Positions 33,971 to 42,559 of a stretch of DNA of 54,261 nt are shown here, in pieces. Below the pieces are notes generated by a model. It was not told where the DNA came from and made no database searches. It saw only the letters and a list, made by a program, of their open reading frames with translations. How positions within the stretch are numbered: the stretch's first letter is position 1; every line of letters starts with the position of its first letter. The stretch is from NCBI GenBank assembly GCA_958405195.1, contig CATYDM010000010.1, positions 1 to 54,261 of the forward strand, given 5' to 3'. Source of the DNA: an uncultured Collinsella sp. (GTDB taxonomy: Bacteria > Actinomycetota > Coriobacteriia > Coriobacteriales > Coriobacteriaceae). A program made the position numbers and the translations under genes.

Positions 33971-34558
33971 ATGAGTCCCATTCAAATCGCCCTGCTGCTG
34001 CTCGCCGTTGCGGGCGTGTGGGCCATCGCTGAGCTCGCGCTTACCCTGCGCAAGACACGCAATGTTGTCGACTCGCTCGATAAGACCGTGAACGACCTCA
34101 ACAACACCATCGCCGAGGCTCAGCCTGTGGTGGCAAAGCTCGATGGCGCTGTCGATGAGCTTACGCCGGCGCTTGCCCAGATGGAGCCGCTGCTTAAGTC
34201 GAGCAAGACGGCAGTTGATGCCCTTACCTCCAATCTCGTAGAGGTCGAAGCCGTGGTTCGCGACATTTCCGAGGTTACGGGCAGCATGGCCGAGGCCAGC
34301 AATGCTGTGTCGAGCGTGACCGACTCTGCCGCCGGTGCTGTGCAGAAGCTCTTCAATAAGGTGAAGGCTCCTGCAGTCGACGCCGATCGCAAGCTCGCCG
34401 CTGCCGCTGCGGAGGCCGAGCAGCCTACCGAGCGCGTCCTAATTGGCGAGGACGAGGCCGCCGCGGGCGACGATGATGGTCAGAAGTCTGTATCCAAGCC
34501 GGCTCAGTATTACACCTATACGCCCGCCGAGACCTCTGAGGAGTCCTGCGATGAGTAG
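33971..34558 (+). CDS. DUF948-like membrane-anchored coiled-coil protein
   Basis: The 195-residue protein has a single N-terminal membrane segment (about 4-24) and then long heptad-like stretches with many hydrophobic/D/V/L repeats (KTVNDLNNTIAEAQPVV, VDALTSNLVEVEAVVRD), like DUF948/YtxG stress proteins. The C-terminal 50 residues are acidic and disordered. No enzyme motif is visible. Its stop lies eight bases inside the next gene, so it is coupled to the RsbW-like and sigma-factor genes and is probably part of the same stress module. Confidence 0.78.
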   Translation: MSPIQIALLLLAVAGVWAIAELALTLRKTRNVVDSLDKTVNDLNNTIAEAQPVVAKLDGAVDELTPALAQMEPLLKSSKTAVDALTSNLVEVEAVVRDISEVTGSMAEASNAVSSVTDSAAGAVQKLFNKVKAPAVDADRKLAAAAAEAEQPTERVLIGEDEAAAGDDDGQKSVSKPAQYYTYTPAETSEESCDE

Positions 34559-34928
34559 CGAAGCAACCTGCCCTATCACGCTGACCGTTGCCGGTGACCC
34601 GCGTCTCGCTCGCCTTGTGCGCATGACGGCAGCCAACGTTGGTGCCCTGTGCTCTATGTCTGTCGATCGCATCGAGGACATCCGCATGGCTGCCGAGGAA
34701 GCCTTTATCTTTGGCTGCACGGCTGTTGATTCCGACGACATCTCAATCAAATTCGATGTCGATGAATCTCACGTTGGCATGACCTTTACCTTTGGCGATC
34801 AGGCCACCGTCGACGAGGATGACCAGGCTGCTGTTTATGCCGAGCTTATTTTGGCGAGCGTGTGCGACTCCTACGAAAAGACTGCGGCGCCCCTGACGCT
34901 TTCCCTCGACCTCAAGGCGGATATTTAA
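34551..34928 (+). CDS. degenerate RsbW-like anti-sigma family protein
   Basis: The 125-residue protein aligns by eye with RsbW/SpoIIAB anti-sigma kinases: LTVAGDPRLARLVRMT, then IEDIRMAAEEAFIFG, corresponding to the N-box region IEDxKIAVSEACTN. The N-box asparagine is absent, and the glycine-rich G1 and G2 boxes are not recognisable (GDQATVDEDDQ, YAELILASVCDS). It may bind the sigma factor without ATP binding or kinase activity. It has GAGGAG before ATG 34551 and is followed one base later by the sigma-factor gene. The family call rests on this partial similarity and on context. Confidence 0.7.
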   Translation: MSSEATCPITLTVAGDPRLARLVRMTAANVGALCSMSVDRIEDIRMAAEEAFIFGCTAVDSDDISIKFDVDESHVGMTFTFGDQATVDEDDQAAVYAELILASVCDSYEKTAAPLTLSLDLKADI

Positions 34929-34929
34929 T

Positions 34930-35721
34930 ATGACCGAACGTTCCCGGAGCGGCAAGACCGCTTGGGACAAGGAGAAAACCCGCGAGCTGTTTCGTCGCTA
35001 CAAGGAGACCGGTGATCCGGACGCCCGCGAACAGCTCGTCATGTCCCATATGAACCTGGTAAGGTTTCTTGCCAACAAATTTAAGAATCGCGGCGAGCCG
35101 CTCGACGACCTCATGCAGGTCGGCTATCTGGGTTTGCTCAAGGCTATCGACCGCTTTGACCCCGAGCGCGGACTCGAGTTCACGACGTTTGCGACACCCA
35201 CTATCCTGGGCGAGATCAAACGCCATTTCCGCGACAAGGGCTGGAGCGTGCGCGTACCGCGTCGTCTGCAGGAGCTCTCGGCCAAGGTCAACCAAGCTAC
35301 TGACAAACTTACCAACGAGCTGCAGCGTTCGCCCAAGGTTGAGGAGATCGCTGAGTATCTAGATGTGACTGTCGATGAGGTCCTCGAGGCTATGGAATCG
35401 TCTTCGGCCTATACCTCGGTGCCCATCGAGGCTCCTGGTGCGTCCGATTCCGACGATGCGCCCTCGATTCTCGACCGTTACGCCGACGACGACAACGAGC
35501 TCGACTTTACCGATGACCGCCTAGTGATCGAGGAAGCCATCCGTGATTTCTCGCCGCGCGAGCGCGAGGTGATCGAGCTGCGCTTTGTGAAGGGTATGAC
35601 CCAGATCGAGATCGCCAAGAAGCTTGGTATTTCTCAGGTGCAGGTTTCGCGTCTGCTGCGCCGCACGCTTAAGAAGATTCAGGACAAGATCGACCCCGAC
35701 GGAGTGATGATTCGTTCATGA
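34930..35721 (+). CDS. RNA polymerase sigma factor, SigB/SigF/SigG type
   Basis: The 263-residue sigma-70-family protein has region 2 (LVRFLANKFKNRGEPLDDLMQVGYLG, then RFDPERGLEFTTFA and GEIKRHFRDKGW), region 3 (VPRRLQELSAKVNQ) and region 4 with the helix-turn-helix MTQIEIAKKLGISQVQVSRLLRR. It lacks region 1.1. This group drives general-stress or sporulation genes in Gram-positive bacteria; stress is more likely here. It is encoded directly after the RsbW-like gene, and no RsbV-type antagonist is present. The stop overlaps the permease start by four bases (ATGA). Confidence 0.93.
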   Translation: MTERSRSGKTAWDKEKTRELFRRYKETGDPDAREQLVMSHMNLVRFLANKFKNRGEPLDDLMQVGYLGLLKAIDRFDPERGLEFTTFATPTILGEIKRHFRDKGWSVRVPRRLQELSAKVNQATDKLTNELQRSPKVEEIAEYLDVTVDEVLEAMESSSAYTSVPIEAPGASDSDDAPSILDRYADDDNELDFTDDRLVIEEAIRDFSPREREVIELRFVKGMTQIEIAKKLGISQVQVSRLLRRTLKKIQDKIDPDGVMIRS

Positions 35722-37130
35722 GTGAGCACCCCCAACAAACCGATCGCGTGCTGCGCGACACCCGCATTCTGACGCTGCGCATTTGGGCTGTTGTCGGCTG
35801 CATTGTCATCGCCGCTGTCATCTTTAACCTTATGGGCATCCTGGCGCCGGTTATTGAGTTTCTTGCCGTCGGCTCCATCATTGCTTTTGTGATGTCCCCG
35901 ATCACCAACTGGCTTGAGCACCATGGCGTGAATCGCGGCATCGGTTCGCTTATCTCGCTTATTGTTGTTGTTGCCGTGCTCGTCGGCGTCGTTTGCATCC
36001 TGTCGCCGATTCTCTTTGGTCAGATCATGGAAGTCCTGAGCCGTCTGCCCGAGCAGCTTCGTGTTGCGGGTGGCGATCTCAATGAGATGATCTCGCATGC
36101 CAAGACGCTCAACAACACGCCGGTTAAGGAGTACTTGGACGACAATCTGTCCTCGCTCGTTACCGTCGCATCGAAGTACGTGTCCCAGATTGCAGCCGAG
36201 CTGGGCCGCGGTGTGTTCCCGCTCATTACCAACACGGCGTCGCAGTTGTTCGTGATCTTCCTTGGTCTGGTGCTTGCGTACTGGATGGCCTGTGACTACC
36301 CTCGCATGCACCACGAGATTTGCACCATCATCGGTCAGGAGAAGGAGACCTCGTACCGCTTTATGGTCGCCATCCTTTCTCGCTCTGTCGGCGGCTACAT
36401 GCGCGGTATGGTCGTGACGTCCATCTGCGGTGGTTTCCTCGCCTTTATCGGTTTTTTGATCATCGGTCATCCGTATGCGGCGCTCATGGCTATCTTTACC
36501 GGCATCATGCATTTGGTTCCGGTCGTCGGTCCCTGGGTGAGCGCAGCAATCGCCACGGTACTCGGCTTCATGTTCAGTCCCATGTTGGCGTTATGGACGC
36601 TCATCGTGACGATGGTCGCGCAAAACGTCACCGATAACGTGATTTCGCCTAAGGTTATGCAGAGCTCGGTGCAGGTGCATCCCATCATGAGCCTCACGGC
36701 GCTCGTTATTGGCTCGGCACTCATGGGCCCCATCGGCATGATTATTGCCATCCCGCTATGTGCGGCCCTCAAGGGTATCTTCGTGTACTACTTCGAGAAT
36801 GAGACCGGCCGCCAGCTTGTGGCCTATGACGGCGCCGTGTTTAAGGGCACACCGTACCGCGATGCCGATGGCAACCCGGTCGCCGCCTACGATGCGCTCG
36901 GCGACGATACCTTCATCTACGAGTCCGAGCTCATCGGCAACGAGACTGCGCCCGAGGCCAAGGCCATGCCCAAGCCCGAGCTCGATAATCCTTGGATCAA
37001 GCTCTCGGGTTTGCAACCCGATGCCACGGGCTTCTTCAAGAATCCCTTCGCCAAGGACGATGACTCCAACTCGGACGACGATACCAAAACCGGCATCGAC
37101 GGCTCCATGGACGATTCGGATTCTAAATAG
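35718..37130 (+). CDS. AI-2E transporter family (PerM/UPF0118) membrane protein
   Basis: The 470-residue protein has about eight membrane segments in the PerM pattern: two near the N-terminus with VIEFLAVGSIIAFVMSP, a cytosolic middle region, then IGHPYAALMAIFTGIMHLVP and GPIGMIIAIPLCAALKG. The last 110 residues are soluble, acidic and low in complexity. Proteins of this family include putative AI-2 exporters and Na+/H+ antiporters; the substrate is not predictable. It is coupled to the sigma-factor gene. Confidence 0.87.
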   Translation: MSEHPQQTDRVLRDTRILTLRIWAVVGCIVIAAVIFNLMGILAPVIEFLAVGSIIAFVMSPITNWLEHHGVNRGIGSLISLIVVVAVLVGVVCILSPILFGQIMEVLSRLPEQLRVAGGDLNEMISHAKTLNNTPVKEYLDDNLSSLVTVASKYVSQIAAELGRGVFPLITNTASQLFVIFLGLVLAYWMACDYPRMHHEICTIIGQEKETSYRFMVAILSRSVGGYMRGMVVTSICGGFLAFIGFLIIGHPYAALMAIFTGIMHLVPVVGPWVSAAIATVLGFMFSPMLALWTLIVTMVAQNVTDNVISPKVMQSSVQVHPIMSLTALVIGSALMGPIGMIIAIPLCAALKGIFVYYFENETGRQLVAYDGAVFKGTPYRDADGNPVAAYDALGDDTFIYESELIGNETAPEAKAMPKPELDNPWIKLSGLQPDATGFFKNPFAKDDDSNSDDDTKTGIDGSMDDSDSK

Positions 37131-37136
37131 GCCCTA

Positions 37137-37376
37137 TTAACGTTTCTTGAAGTTGTAAATGACAATAAACGCGAGCAAAGCGATTGATAAGGGGCCGGCT
37201 ACATAGAAAAAGAGAACGTCAATTGCGCGTAGAGTGTAATAAGCCTTATCGCCGGACATTACTGCATACAATACGTAGCCAAATGCTGGTTGGTTTGCGT
37301 ACCAGCAGGAGAAGGCCAAGAGCGCTAAAAGTGCTAGTACCAGAAGTGCATTCAGGACAAATCGTTTACTTTTCAT
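37137..37376 (-). CDS. small hydrophobic membrane protein, unknown
   Basis: The 79-residue protein begins MKSKRFVLNALLVLALLALL and has two predicted membrane helices (about 6-26 and 51-73) separated by a short polar loop, ending with KKR. A strong GGAAGGAG stands before ATG 37376. Codons are clearly more A/T-rich than in the flanking genes, suggesting recent acquisition or weak selection. I do not recognise a family. It is the only minus-strand gene in a 26-kb plus-strand run and lies tail to tail with the permease gene. Confidence 0.72.
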   Translation of the reverse strand: MKSKRFVLNALLVLALLALLAFSCWYANQPAFGYVLYAVMSGDKAYYTLRAIDVLFFYVAGPLSIALLAFIVIYNFKKR

Positions 37377-37468
37377 CGATCGCTCCTTCCGGGTGACTCT
37401 TATATGTAATTCTACAGCAGTCCTTTTTCAAAGGATCGCACAGTACTGAATAACGTGCACTTTCGCTG

Positions 37469-37498
37469 GAGGGTCGCTGTTTGGCGGCCCTCTTTTTT
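37469..37498 (+). terminator. terminator upstream of alaS
   Basis: GAGGGTCGC (37469-37477) pairs with GCGGCCCTC (37484-37492, one G-T) around TGTTTG, followed by six T (37493-37498). It lies ahead of the alaS promoter, so it insulates alaS from upstream transcription and is not an alaS attenuator. Confidence 0.8.
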
Positions 37499-37524
37499 GC
37501 ACTTGCGCGGTGGGATGGTAATAT
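37497..37524 (+). promoter_or_regulatory. alaS promoter
   Basis: TTGCAC (37497-37502), a 16-base spacer and TAATAT (37519-37524) with TGG directly upstream form a good extended -10 promoter. It overlaps the end of the terminator T run. The leader to alaS is about 40 bases, with no room for a T-box. Confidence 0.7.
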
Positions 37525-37570
37525 CGTTACGTTTGAACTGTTTCGATGTGAAACCGAGGAGATTCCCTCT

Positions 37571-40228
37571 ATGAGTGCTGACTACCCGTCAATGACTACG
37601 GCCGAGATCCGCTCCAAGTTCCTCAACTTCTTTGAGGAGCGCGGTCTTAAGCTCTATCCTTCTTCGTCCCTTGTTCCCGACGATCCCTCGCTGCTGCTTG
37701 CCAACGCCGGCATGAACCAGTTTAAGGAGTACTACCAGGGCAAGAAGACCATGAAGGAGATCGGCGCGATCTCCTGCCAGAAGTGCGTCCGCACCAACGA
37801 CATCGACTGCATCGGCGAGGACGGCCGTCACCTGTCCTTCTTTGAGATGCTCGGCGACTTCTCTTTTGGCGGCGTCTCCAAGGAGCAGGCTTGCGCCTGG
37901 GCCTTTGAGCTCATCACCAAGGAGTTCAAGCTGCCGCTCGACCGCCTGTACTTTACCGTCTTTACCGAGGACGACGAGACCCACGACGTGTGGCGTTCTC
38001 TGGGCATTGCTGAGGACCACATCTCCCGCCTGGGCGAGGACGACAACTTCTGGGCCGCTGGCCCCACCGGCCCCTGCGGTCCGTGCTCCGAGATTTACTT
38101 TGACATGGGCGAGGAGGTCGGCTGCGGCAGCCCCGACTGCAAGCCTGGCTGCGACTGCGACCGCTTCCTTGAGTTCTGGAACCTCGTGTTTACCCAGTAC
38201 GACCGTCAGGAGGACGGCTCCATGCCGGAGCTGCCGCACCGCAACCTCGATACGGGCATGGGCCTGGAGCGCATGGCTGCTATCATGCAGCACAAGACTG
38301 CTAACTACGACGGCGATCTGATGCAGCACCTCATCAAGCTGGGCGAGGAGATCAGCGGCAAGACCTATGACGCCGACGATTACTCCGGCGCCAGCCGTTC
38401 TCTTCGCATCATCGCCGACCACTCCCGTGCCGTCGACTTCATGATCTCTGACGGCATCCTGCCCGGTAACGAGGGTCGCGAGTACGTCCTTCGCCGCCTG
38501 CTCCGCCGTGCCGTGTTCCACGGTCGCCTGCTGGGCATCGAGGGCGCCTTCCTGACCAAGTTTATCGACGAGGTCAACGCTCAGATGGGCGAGGCCTATC
38601 CTGAGCTGCTCAAGAACGTCGCGCTCGTCAAGGGTATCGTCGCCTCCGAGGAGGAGCGCTTCTCCACGACGCTCGACAACGGTCGCGTCTACCTGGATGA
38701 GGCCCTGGCAGCGCTTGCCGAGGGTGCTGTGCTTCCGGGCGATGTTGCCTTTAAGCTGCACGACACCTTTGGTTTCCCCATCGACCTGACCGTCGAGATC
38801 GCCGGCACCGCTGGCCACGATGTCGATATGGACGGCTTCACTGCCTGCATGGAGGACCAGAAGGCCCGCGCCCGCGCCAATGCCAAAGGCGACGCCTGGG
38901 GCAGCTTCAACGACGTTTGGGTCGAGCTTTCCGACAAGGTCGCCGCGACTGAGTTCGACGGCTATGACAACGATGCGATCGAGGGTGCCAAGGTTGTCGC
39001 CATCGTTCGCAATGGCGAGTCCGTCGAGTCCGCTGCCGCCGGCGAGGACGTCGAGGTCGTGCTCGACCGCACCCCGTTCTACGCCGAGATGGGCGGCCAG
39101 CAGGGTGACGCCGGCGAGCTTTCCGCCGAGGGCGTTTCGCTGACCGTTTCCGATACCAAGAACCACAACGGCCTGTATGCTCACGTCGCCCACGTTGCCG
39201 AGGGCACGCTGACCGTCGGTGCTACCGTGACCGCCGCGCTCGACGCCGAGCGCCGTGGTTTCCTGCGCCGCAACCACACCGCCACCCACCTGCTCGACGC
39301 CGCCCTTAAGCAGGTCCTGGGCGAGCATGTCTCCCAGGCCGGTTCGCTGGTGACGCCCGAGCATCTGCGCTTTGACTTCACGCACTTCGAGGCCCTGTCC
39401 TCCGAGCAGCTCAAGGCTGTCGAGGACCTGGTCAACCAGCAGATCTTCACTTCCAAGCCGGTTGTGACCCGTGTCATGGGCATCGACGAGGCTAAGGCTG
39501 CCGGCGCTGTCGCTCTGTTTGGAGAGAAGTACGGCGATGTTGTCCGCGTCGTCTCCGTGGGCGCCGAGGACCAGCCGTTCTCCCGCGAGCTCTGTGGTGG
39601 CACGCACGCTGCCAATACCGCCGAGATTGGCCTGTTCAAGATCATTTCCGAGTCCTCCACGGGCTCCAATGTCCGCCGTATCGAGGCCGTGACCTCTAAG
39701 GGTGCCCTCGACTACATGGCCGACCGCCTGGCGCTCGTTGACGCCGCCGCCGCTGCGCTCAAGTGCCGCGTCGACGAGGTTCCCGCCCGCGTGGAGAACC
39801 TGCAGGCCGAGCTGCGCGAGACGTCCAACAAGCTCAAAAAGGCTCTGACCGGTGGTTCCTCCGACGCCATTTCCAGTGCCATCGAGGGTGCCGTCGAGCT
39901 CGGCGGCTACAAGCTCGTCGTCGCTGAGCTCCAGGGCCTTGAGGCTGCCGACCTGCGCAACGTATGGGATACCGTGCACCAGAAGGTCGCCGGCCCTGTC
40001 GCTTGTGTCGTCGCCAGCGTGACTGAGAAGGGCACTCCGGCCCTGCTCGCTGCCGGCTCCGATGACGCCGTGAAGGCCGGGTTCCACGCCGGTAACGTGA
40101 TCAAGCAGATCGCGGGTCTGGTTGACGGTCGCGGTGGTGGCCGTCCCAACATGGCCCAGGCCGGTGGCAAGAACGCTGCCGGTATCGCCGATGCCCTCGC
40201 GGCCGCTAAGACCGCACTCGGCGCCTAA
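37571..40228 (+). CDS. alaS: alanyl-tRNA synthetase
   Basis: The 885-residue class II synthetase has the catalytic N-terminal domain (EIRSKFLNFFEERG, CQKCVRTNDIDCIG), the editing domain with zinc ligands in NHTATHLLDA near 568 and CGGTHAANTAEIG near 674, and a C-terminal C-Ala domain ending GGGRPNMAQAGGK. It charges tRNA-Ala and removes mischarged Ser and Gly. GAGGAG precedes ATG 37571. It leads the alaS-ruvX-mltG group found across Actinobacteria and Firmicutes. Confidence 0.98.
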   Translation: MSADYPSMTTAEIRSKFLNFFEERGLKLYPSSSLVPDDPSLLLANAGMNQFKEYYQGKKTMKEIGAISCQKCVRTNDIDCIGEDGRHLSFFEMLGDFSFGGVSKEQACAWAFELITKEFKLPLDRLYFTVFTEDDETHDVWRSLGIAEDHISRLGEDDNFWAAGPTGPCGPCSEIYFDMGEEVGCGSPDCKPGCDCDRFLEFWNLVFTQYDRQEDGSMPELPHRNLDTGMGLERMAAIMQHKTANYDGDLMQHLIKLGEEISGKTYDADDYSGASRSLRIIADHSRAVDFMISDGILPGNEGREYVLRRLLRRAVFHGRLLGIEGAFLTKFIDEVNAQMGEAYPELLKNVALVKGIVASEEERFSTTLDNGRVYLDEALAALAEGAVLPGDVAFKLHDTFGFPIDLTVEIAGTAGHDVDMDGFTACMEDQKARARANAKGDAWGSFNDVWVELSDKVAATEFDGYDNDAIEGAKVVAIVRNGESVESAAAGEDVEVVLDRTPFYAEMGGQQGDAGELSAEGVSLTVSDTKNHNGLYAHVAHVAEGTLTVGATVTAALDAERRGFLRRNHTATHLLDAALKQVLGEHVSQAGSLVTPEHLRFDFTHFEALSSEQLKAVEDLVNQQIFTSKPVVTRVMGIDEAKAAGAVALFGEKYGDVVRVVSVGAEDQPFSRELCGGTHAANTAEIGLFKIISESSTGSNVRRIEAVTSKGALDYMADRLALVDAAAAALKCRVDEVPARVENLQAELRETSNKLKKALTGGSSDAISSAIEGAVELGGYKLVVAELQGLEAADLRNVWDTVHQKVAGPVACVVASVTEKGTPALLAAGSDDAVKAGFHAGNVIKQIAGLVDGRGGGRPNMAQAGGKNAAGIADALAAAKTALGA

Positions 40229-40245
40229 GAATCTAAGAAGTCACT

Positions 40246-40674
40246 GTGGTCGCGCTTGCGCTGGACATAGGGGAGACCAGGATCGGCATCGCCGTCTCGA
40301 GCCGTGATGGCAAGATGGCGATGCCCGTCAAGGTGCTCCCGGCTGCAGAGGTCACCGGTATGGCCAAGACGTTCCGCTACCTGGTTGAGGACTATGAGCC
40401 CGACATCCTGGTAAGCGGACGTCCCCTGACCATGGCCGGTGAGCCCGGCCCTCAGGCCGAGCGCGTTGCCGCTGTGGCGCAAAAGATTGCCGACGAGCTC
40501 GATCTTCCGTTGGAGTTTGAGGACGAGCGTCTGTCCTCGCAAGAGGCCAAGCGTATCCTGCGCGAGCAGGGACTCAACGAAAAGCAGATGAGGGGCAAGA
40601 TCGACATGATTGCCGCCAGCCTGTTTTTGCAGACGTGGCTCGATCGTAAAAACGAGGAGGTTTCGCATGCCTAG
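40246..40674 (+). CDS. ruvX: RuvX/YqgF family putative pre-16S rRNA nuclease
   Basis: The 142-residue RNase H-fold protein shows ALDIGETRIGIAVS (first acidic residue), LVSGRPLTMAGEPGPQ, PLEFEDERLSS (second) and KIDMIAASLFLQTWLD (third). YqgF matures the 5' end of 16S rRNA in E. coli; a resolvase-like role has also been proposed. The start is GTG 40246, after a 17-base gap from alaS. The end overlaps mltG by eight bases. Confidence 0.92.
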   Translation: MVALALDIGETRIGIAVSSRDGKMAMPVKVLPAAEVTGMAKTFRYLVEDYEPDILVSGRPLTMAGEPGPQAERVAAVAQKIADELDLPLEFEDERLSSQEAKRILREQGLNEKQMRGKIDMIAASLFLQTWLDRKNEEVSHA

Positions 40675-42052
40675 CGCTTCCGATCCGCGCCAACAAAATC
40701 GTACACGGCAGCCGGCGTCGCGTCCAGCCCAGCCTGGCCAGCGTCCGGCACAGCCGGCGCAGCGTGCAGTTCAGCCTGCCGCGCGCCCGGCGCAGTCCTC
40801 CTCTCGTTCGGCCCAACCTACTCAGCGGACGGTTCAGCAGCCCACTGCTCGTACGGCCCAGCCTGCAGGCGGTACCCGCTTTAAGCAGCAGGCACCTACC
40901 CAGCGAACGCAGGCCCCCCAATCGCATTCGCATCGCGCTCGTGGTTCGCATGGCGTTGCTCCGGCGACCCGCTCGAGCTACAACACGCATGCTCGTCGCG
41001 GTGCTCAAAAGAAGAGTTCTCCGGTTCCCATGATCATCGGCGTCGTGGTGGCGGTGCTCGCACTTGCTGCGATCGCTTTCTTTGTCGTGCCGGCCGTCAA
41101 GGGCTTCTTTGCCGGTGAGGATACGAAGGTCACGGCTGGTCAGCAGGTTACGGTGACCATTCCCGATGGTGCTTCGGGCGATACTATCGCCTCGATTCTC
41201 TCCGAGAACCATATCGTCGAAAATCCCAAGGATTACTATGCGGCGGTGAAAAAGCTCAACGCCGATATGTCGCTCAAGCCTGGTGATTATTCGTTCACCA
41301 CACTCATGGATGCGACCAAGGTTGTTCAGCAGCTCATGGAAGGCCCCAACGCGGGCTCCAATGCGCTGACTATCCCTGAGGGCCTAACGGTCGATCAAGT
41401 CGCCGACCGTGTGGCCCAGGCCTACGACAGCATCTCTAAGGAAGACTTCCTCAACCAGGCCAAGGCCTCCAACTACGTGGACGACTATAGCTTCCTTAAG
41501 GGCGCCGCTAACGACTCGCTCGAGGGTTTCTTGTTCCCCAAGACCTATTCGTTGGGTGATTCGCCGACGGCCGATGGCGTGATTCGCGCTATGCTCGATC
41601 AGTTTAAGACCGAGTACAAGTCGCTTGACTTTGCGAACTGCGAAGCCAAGATTAAGGAGCGCTATGGCGTGGAGATGTCCGACTACGACATCGTCAACTT
41701 GGCCTCTATCGTTGAGCGCGAGGGCCTCAACGCCGACCAGCGCGCGCACGTGGCCTCGGTCTTCTACAACCGCCTTGCCGGCAAGCTCGACGGTCTGCGC
41801 TATCTCAACAGCGATGCGACCATGATGTATGTCACCGGTGGCGAGGTTACCGCCGACGACCTGCAGAGCGATAGTCCGTATAACACCTATAAACACGAGG
41901 GTCTGCCGCCCACGCCCATCTGCTCTCCGTCGCTCGAGGCACTCAAGGCCACGCTTGAGCCGACCGACTCCGAGGACCTGTATTTCTACATTACGCAGGA
42001 CGAGGAGTACTTCTCGCAAACCTACGAAGAGCATCAACAGTCTTGGAATTAG
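40667..42052 (+). CDS. mltG: endolytic murein transglycosylase MltG
   Basis: The 461-residue protein begins with about 110 residues rich in Q, P, A and R, with repeated QPA/AQP units, presumably disordered and cytoplasmic. One membrane helix follows (VPMIIGVVVAVLALAAIAFF). The extracellular YceG domain contains the catalytic glutamate in LASIVEREGLN and the closing LPPTPICSPSLEALKA. It cuts nascent glycan strands and sets their length. GAGGAGG precedes ATG 40667. Confidence 0.93.
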   Translation: MPSASDPRQQNRTRQPASRPAQPGQRPAQPAQRAVQPAARPAQSSSRSAQPTQRTVQQPTARTAQPAGGTRFKQQAPTQRTQAPQSHSHRARGSHGVAPATRSSYNTHARRGAQKKSSPVPMIIGVVVAVLALAAIAFFVVPAVKGFFAGEDTKVTAGQQVTVTIPDGASGDTIASILSENHIVENPKDYYAAVKKLNADMSLKPGDYSFTTLMDATKVVQQLMEGPNAGSNALTIPEGLTVDQVADRVAQAYDSISKEDFLNQAKASNYVDDYSFLKGAANDSLEGFLFPKTYSLGDSPTADGVIRAMLDQFKTEYKSLDFANCEAKIKERYGVEMSDYDIVNLASIVEREGLNADQRAHVASVFYNRLAGKLDGLRYLNSDATMMYVTGGEVTADDLQSDSPYNTYKHEGLPPTPICSPSLEALKATLEPTDSEDLYFYITQDEEYFSQTYEEHQQSWN

Positions 42053-42053
42053 C

Positions 42054-42551
42054 ATGAGGATTTTTAGCCCCAAACGATACGTTGCCTCGGTCGATCGCAT
42101 CGACCTTGATATCCTGTGGGCCGATGGCAAACGCGCCATTCTGCTCGATCGCGATAACACTCTGGTGCCGCGCGACACCGAGCAGGTTCCCGCCGCGGTT
42201 TCTGCTTGGCTCGACGCCGCCCGCGCCAAAGGTTTTAAGCTGTGCATGGTGTCCAACAACTGGCATCGCGACCAGGTCATGAGCTCTGCACGCGAGCTGG
42301 GACTCGAGGCCATCAGCCACGCTATGAAGCCGGCGCCGTTTGCCCTCAAGGCGGGTCTTAAGCGCCTCGGCGCCACGGCCGACGAGGCGGTGCTGATCGG
42401 TGATCAGCTCTACACGGACGTGTGGAGCGGCAACTTCGCCGGCGTCGATACCATCTTGGTTAAGCCGCAGGCGACGCAGGACCTGTGGTATACGCAGATC
42501 TTCCGTATCTTTGAGCGTCGGGCCCTTCGCGACCTTCCCTGCGAGGAATAG
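42054..42551 (+). CDS. YqeG family HAD-type phosphatase
   Basis: The 165-residue HAD protein has motif I as ILLDRDNTLVPR, motif II in CMVSNNWH, and motif III/IV in MKPAPFALKAGL and VLIGDQLYTDVWSGN. YqeG proteins (PF09419-like) resemble phosphatidylglycerophosphate phosphatases of the GEP4/PTPMT group, so a role in lipid or nucleotide dephosphorylation is possible. It begins one base after the mltG stop, without a clear ribosome-binding site, and probably depends on coupling. aroK follows after eight bases. Confidence 0.85.
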   Translation: MRIFSPKRYVASVDRIDLDILWADGKRAILLDRDNTLVPRDTEQVPAAVSAWLDAARAKGFKLCMVSNNWHRDQVMSSARELGLEAISHAMKPAPFALKAGLKRLGATADEAVLIGDQLYTDVWSGNFAGVDTILVKPQATQDLWYTQIFRIFERRALRDLPCEE

Positions 42552-42559
42552 GTCTCGTC

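Noticed and set aside
37469..37498. Attenuator or T-box for alaS
   Set aside because: The terminator lies upstream of the recognised alaS promoter, and no stem I or TGG acceptor sequence is present between promoter and gene.
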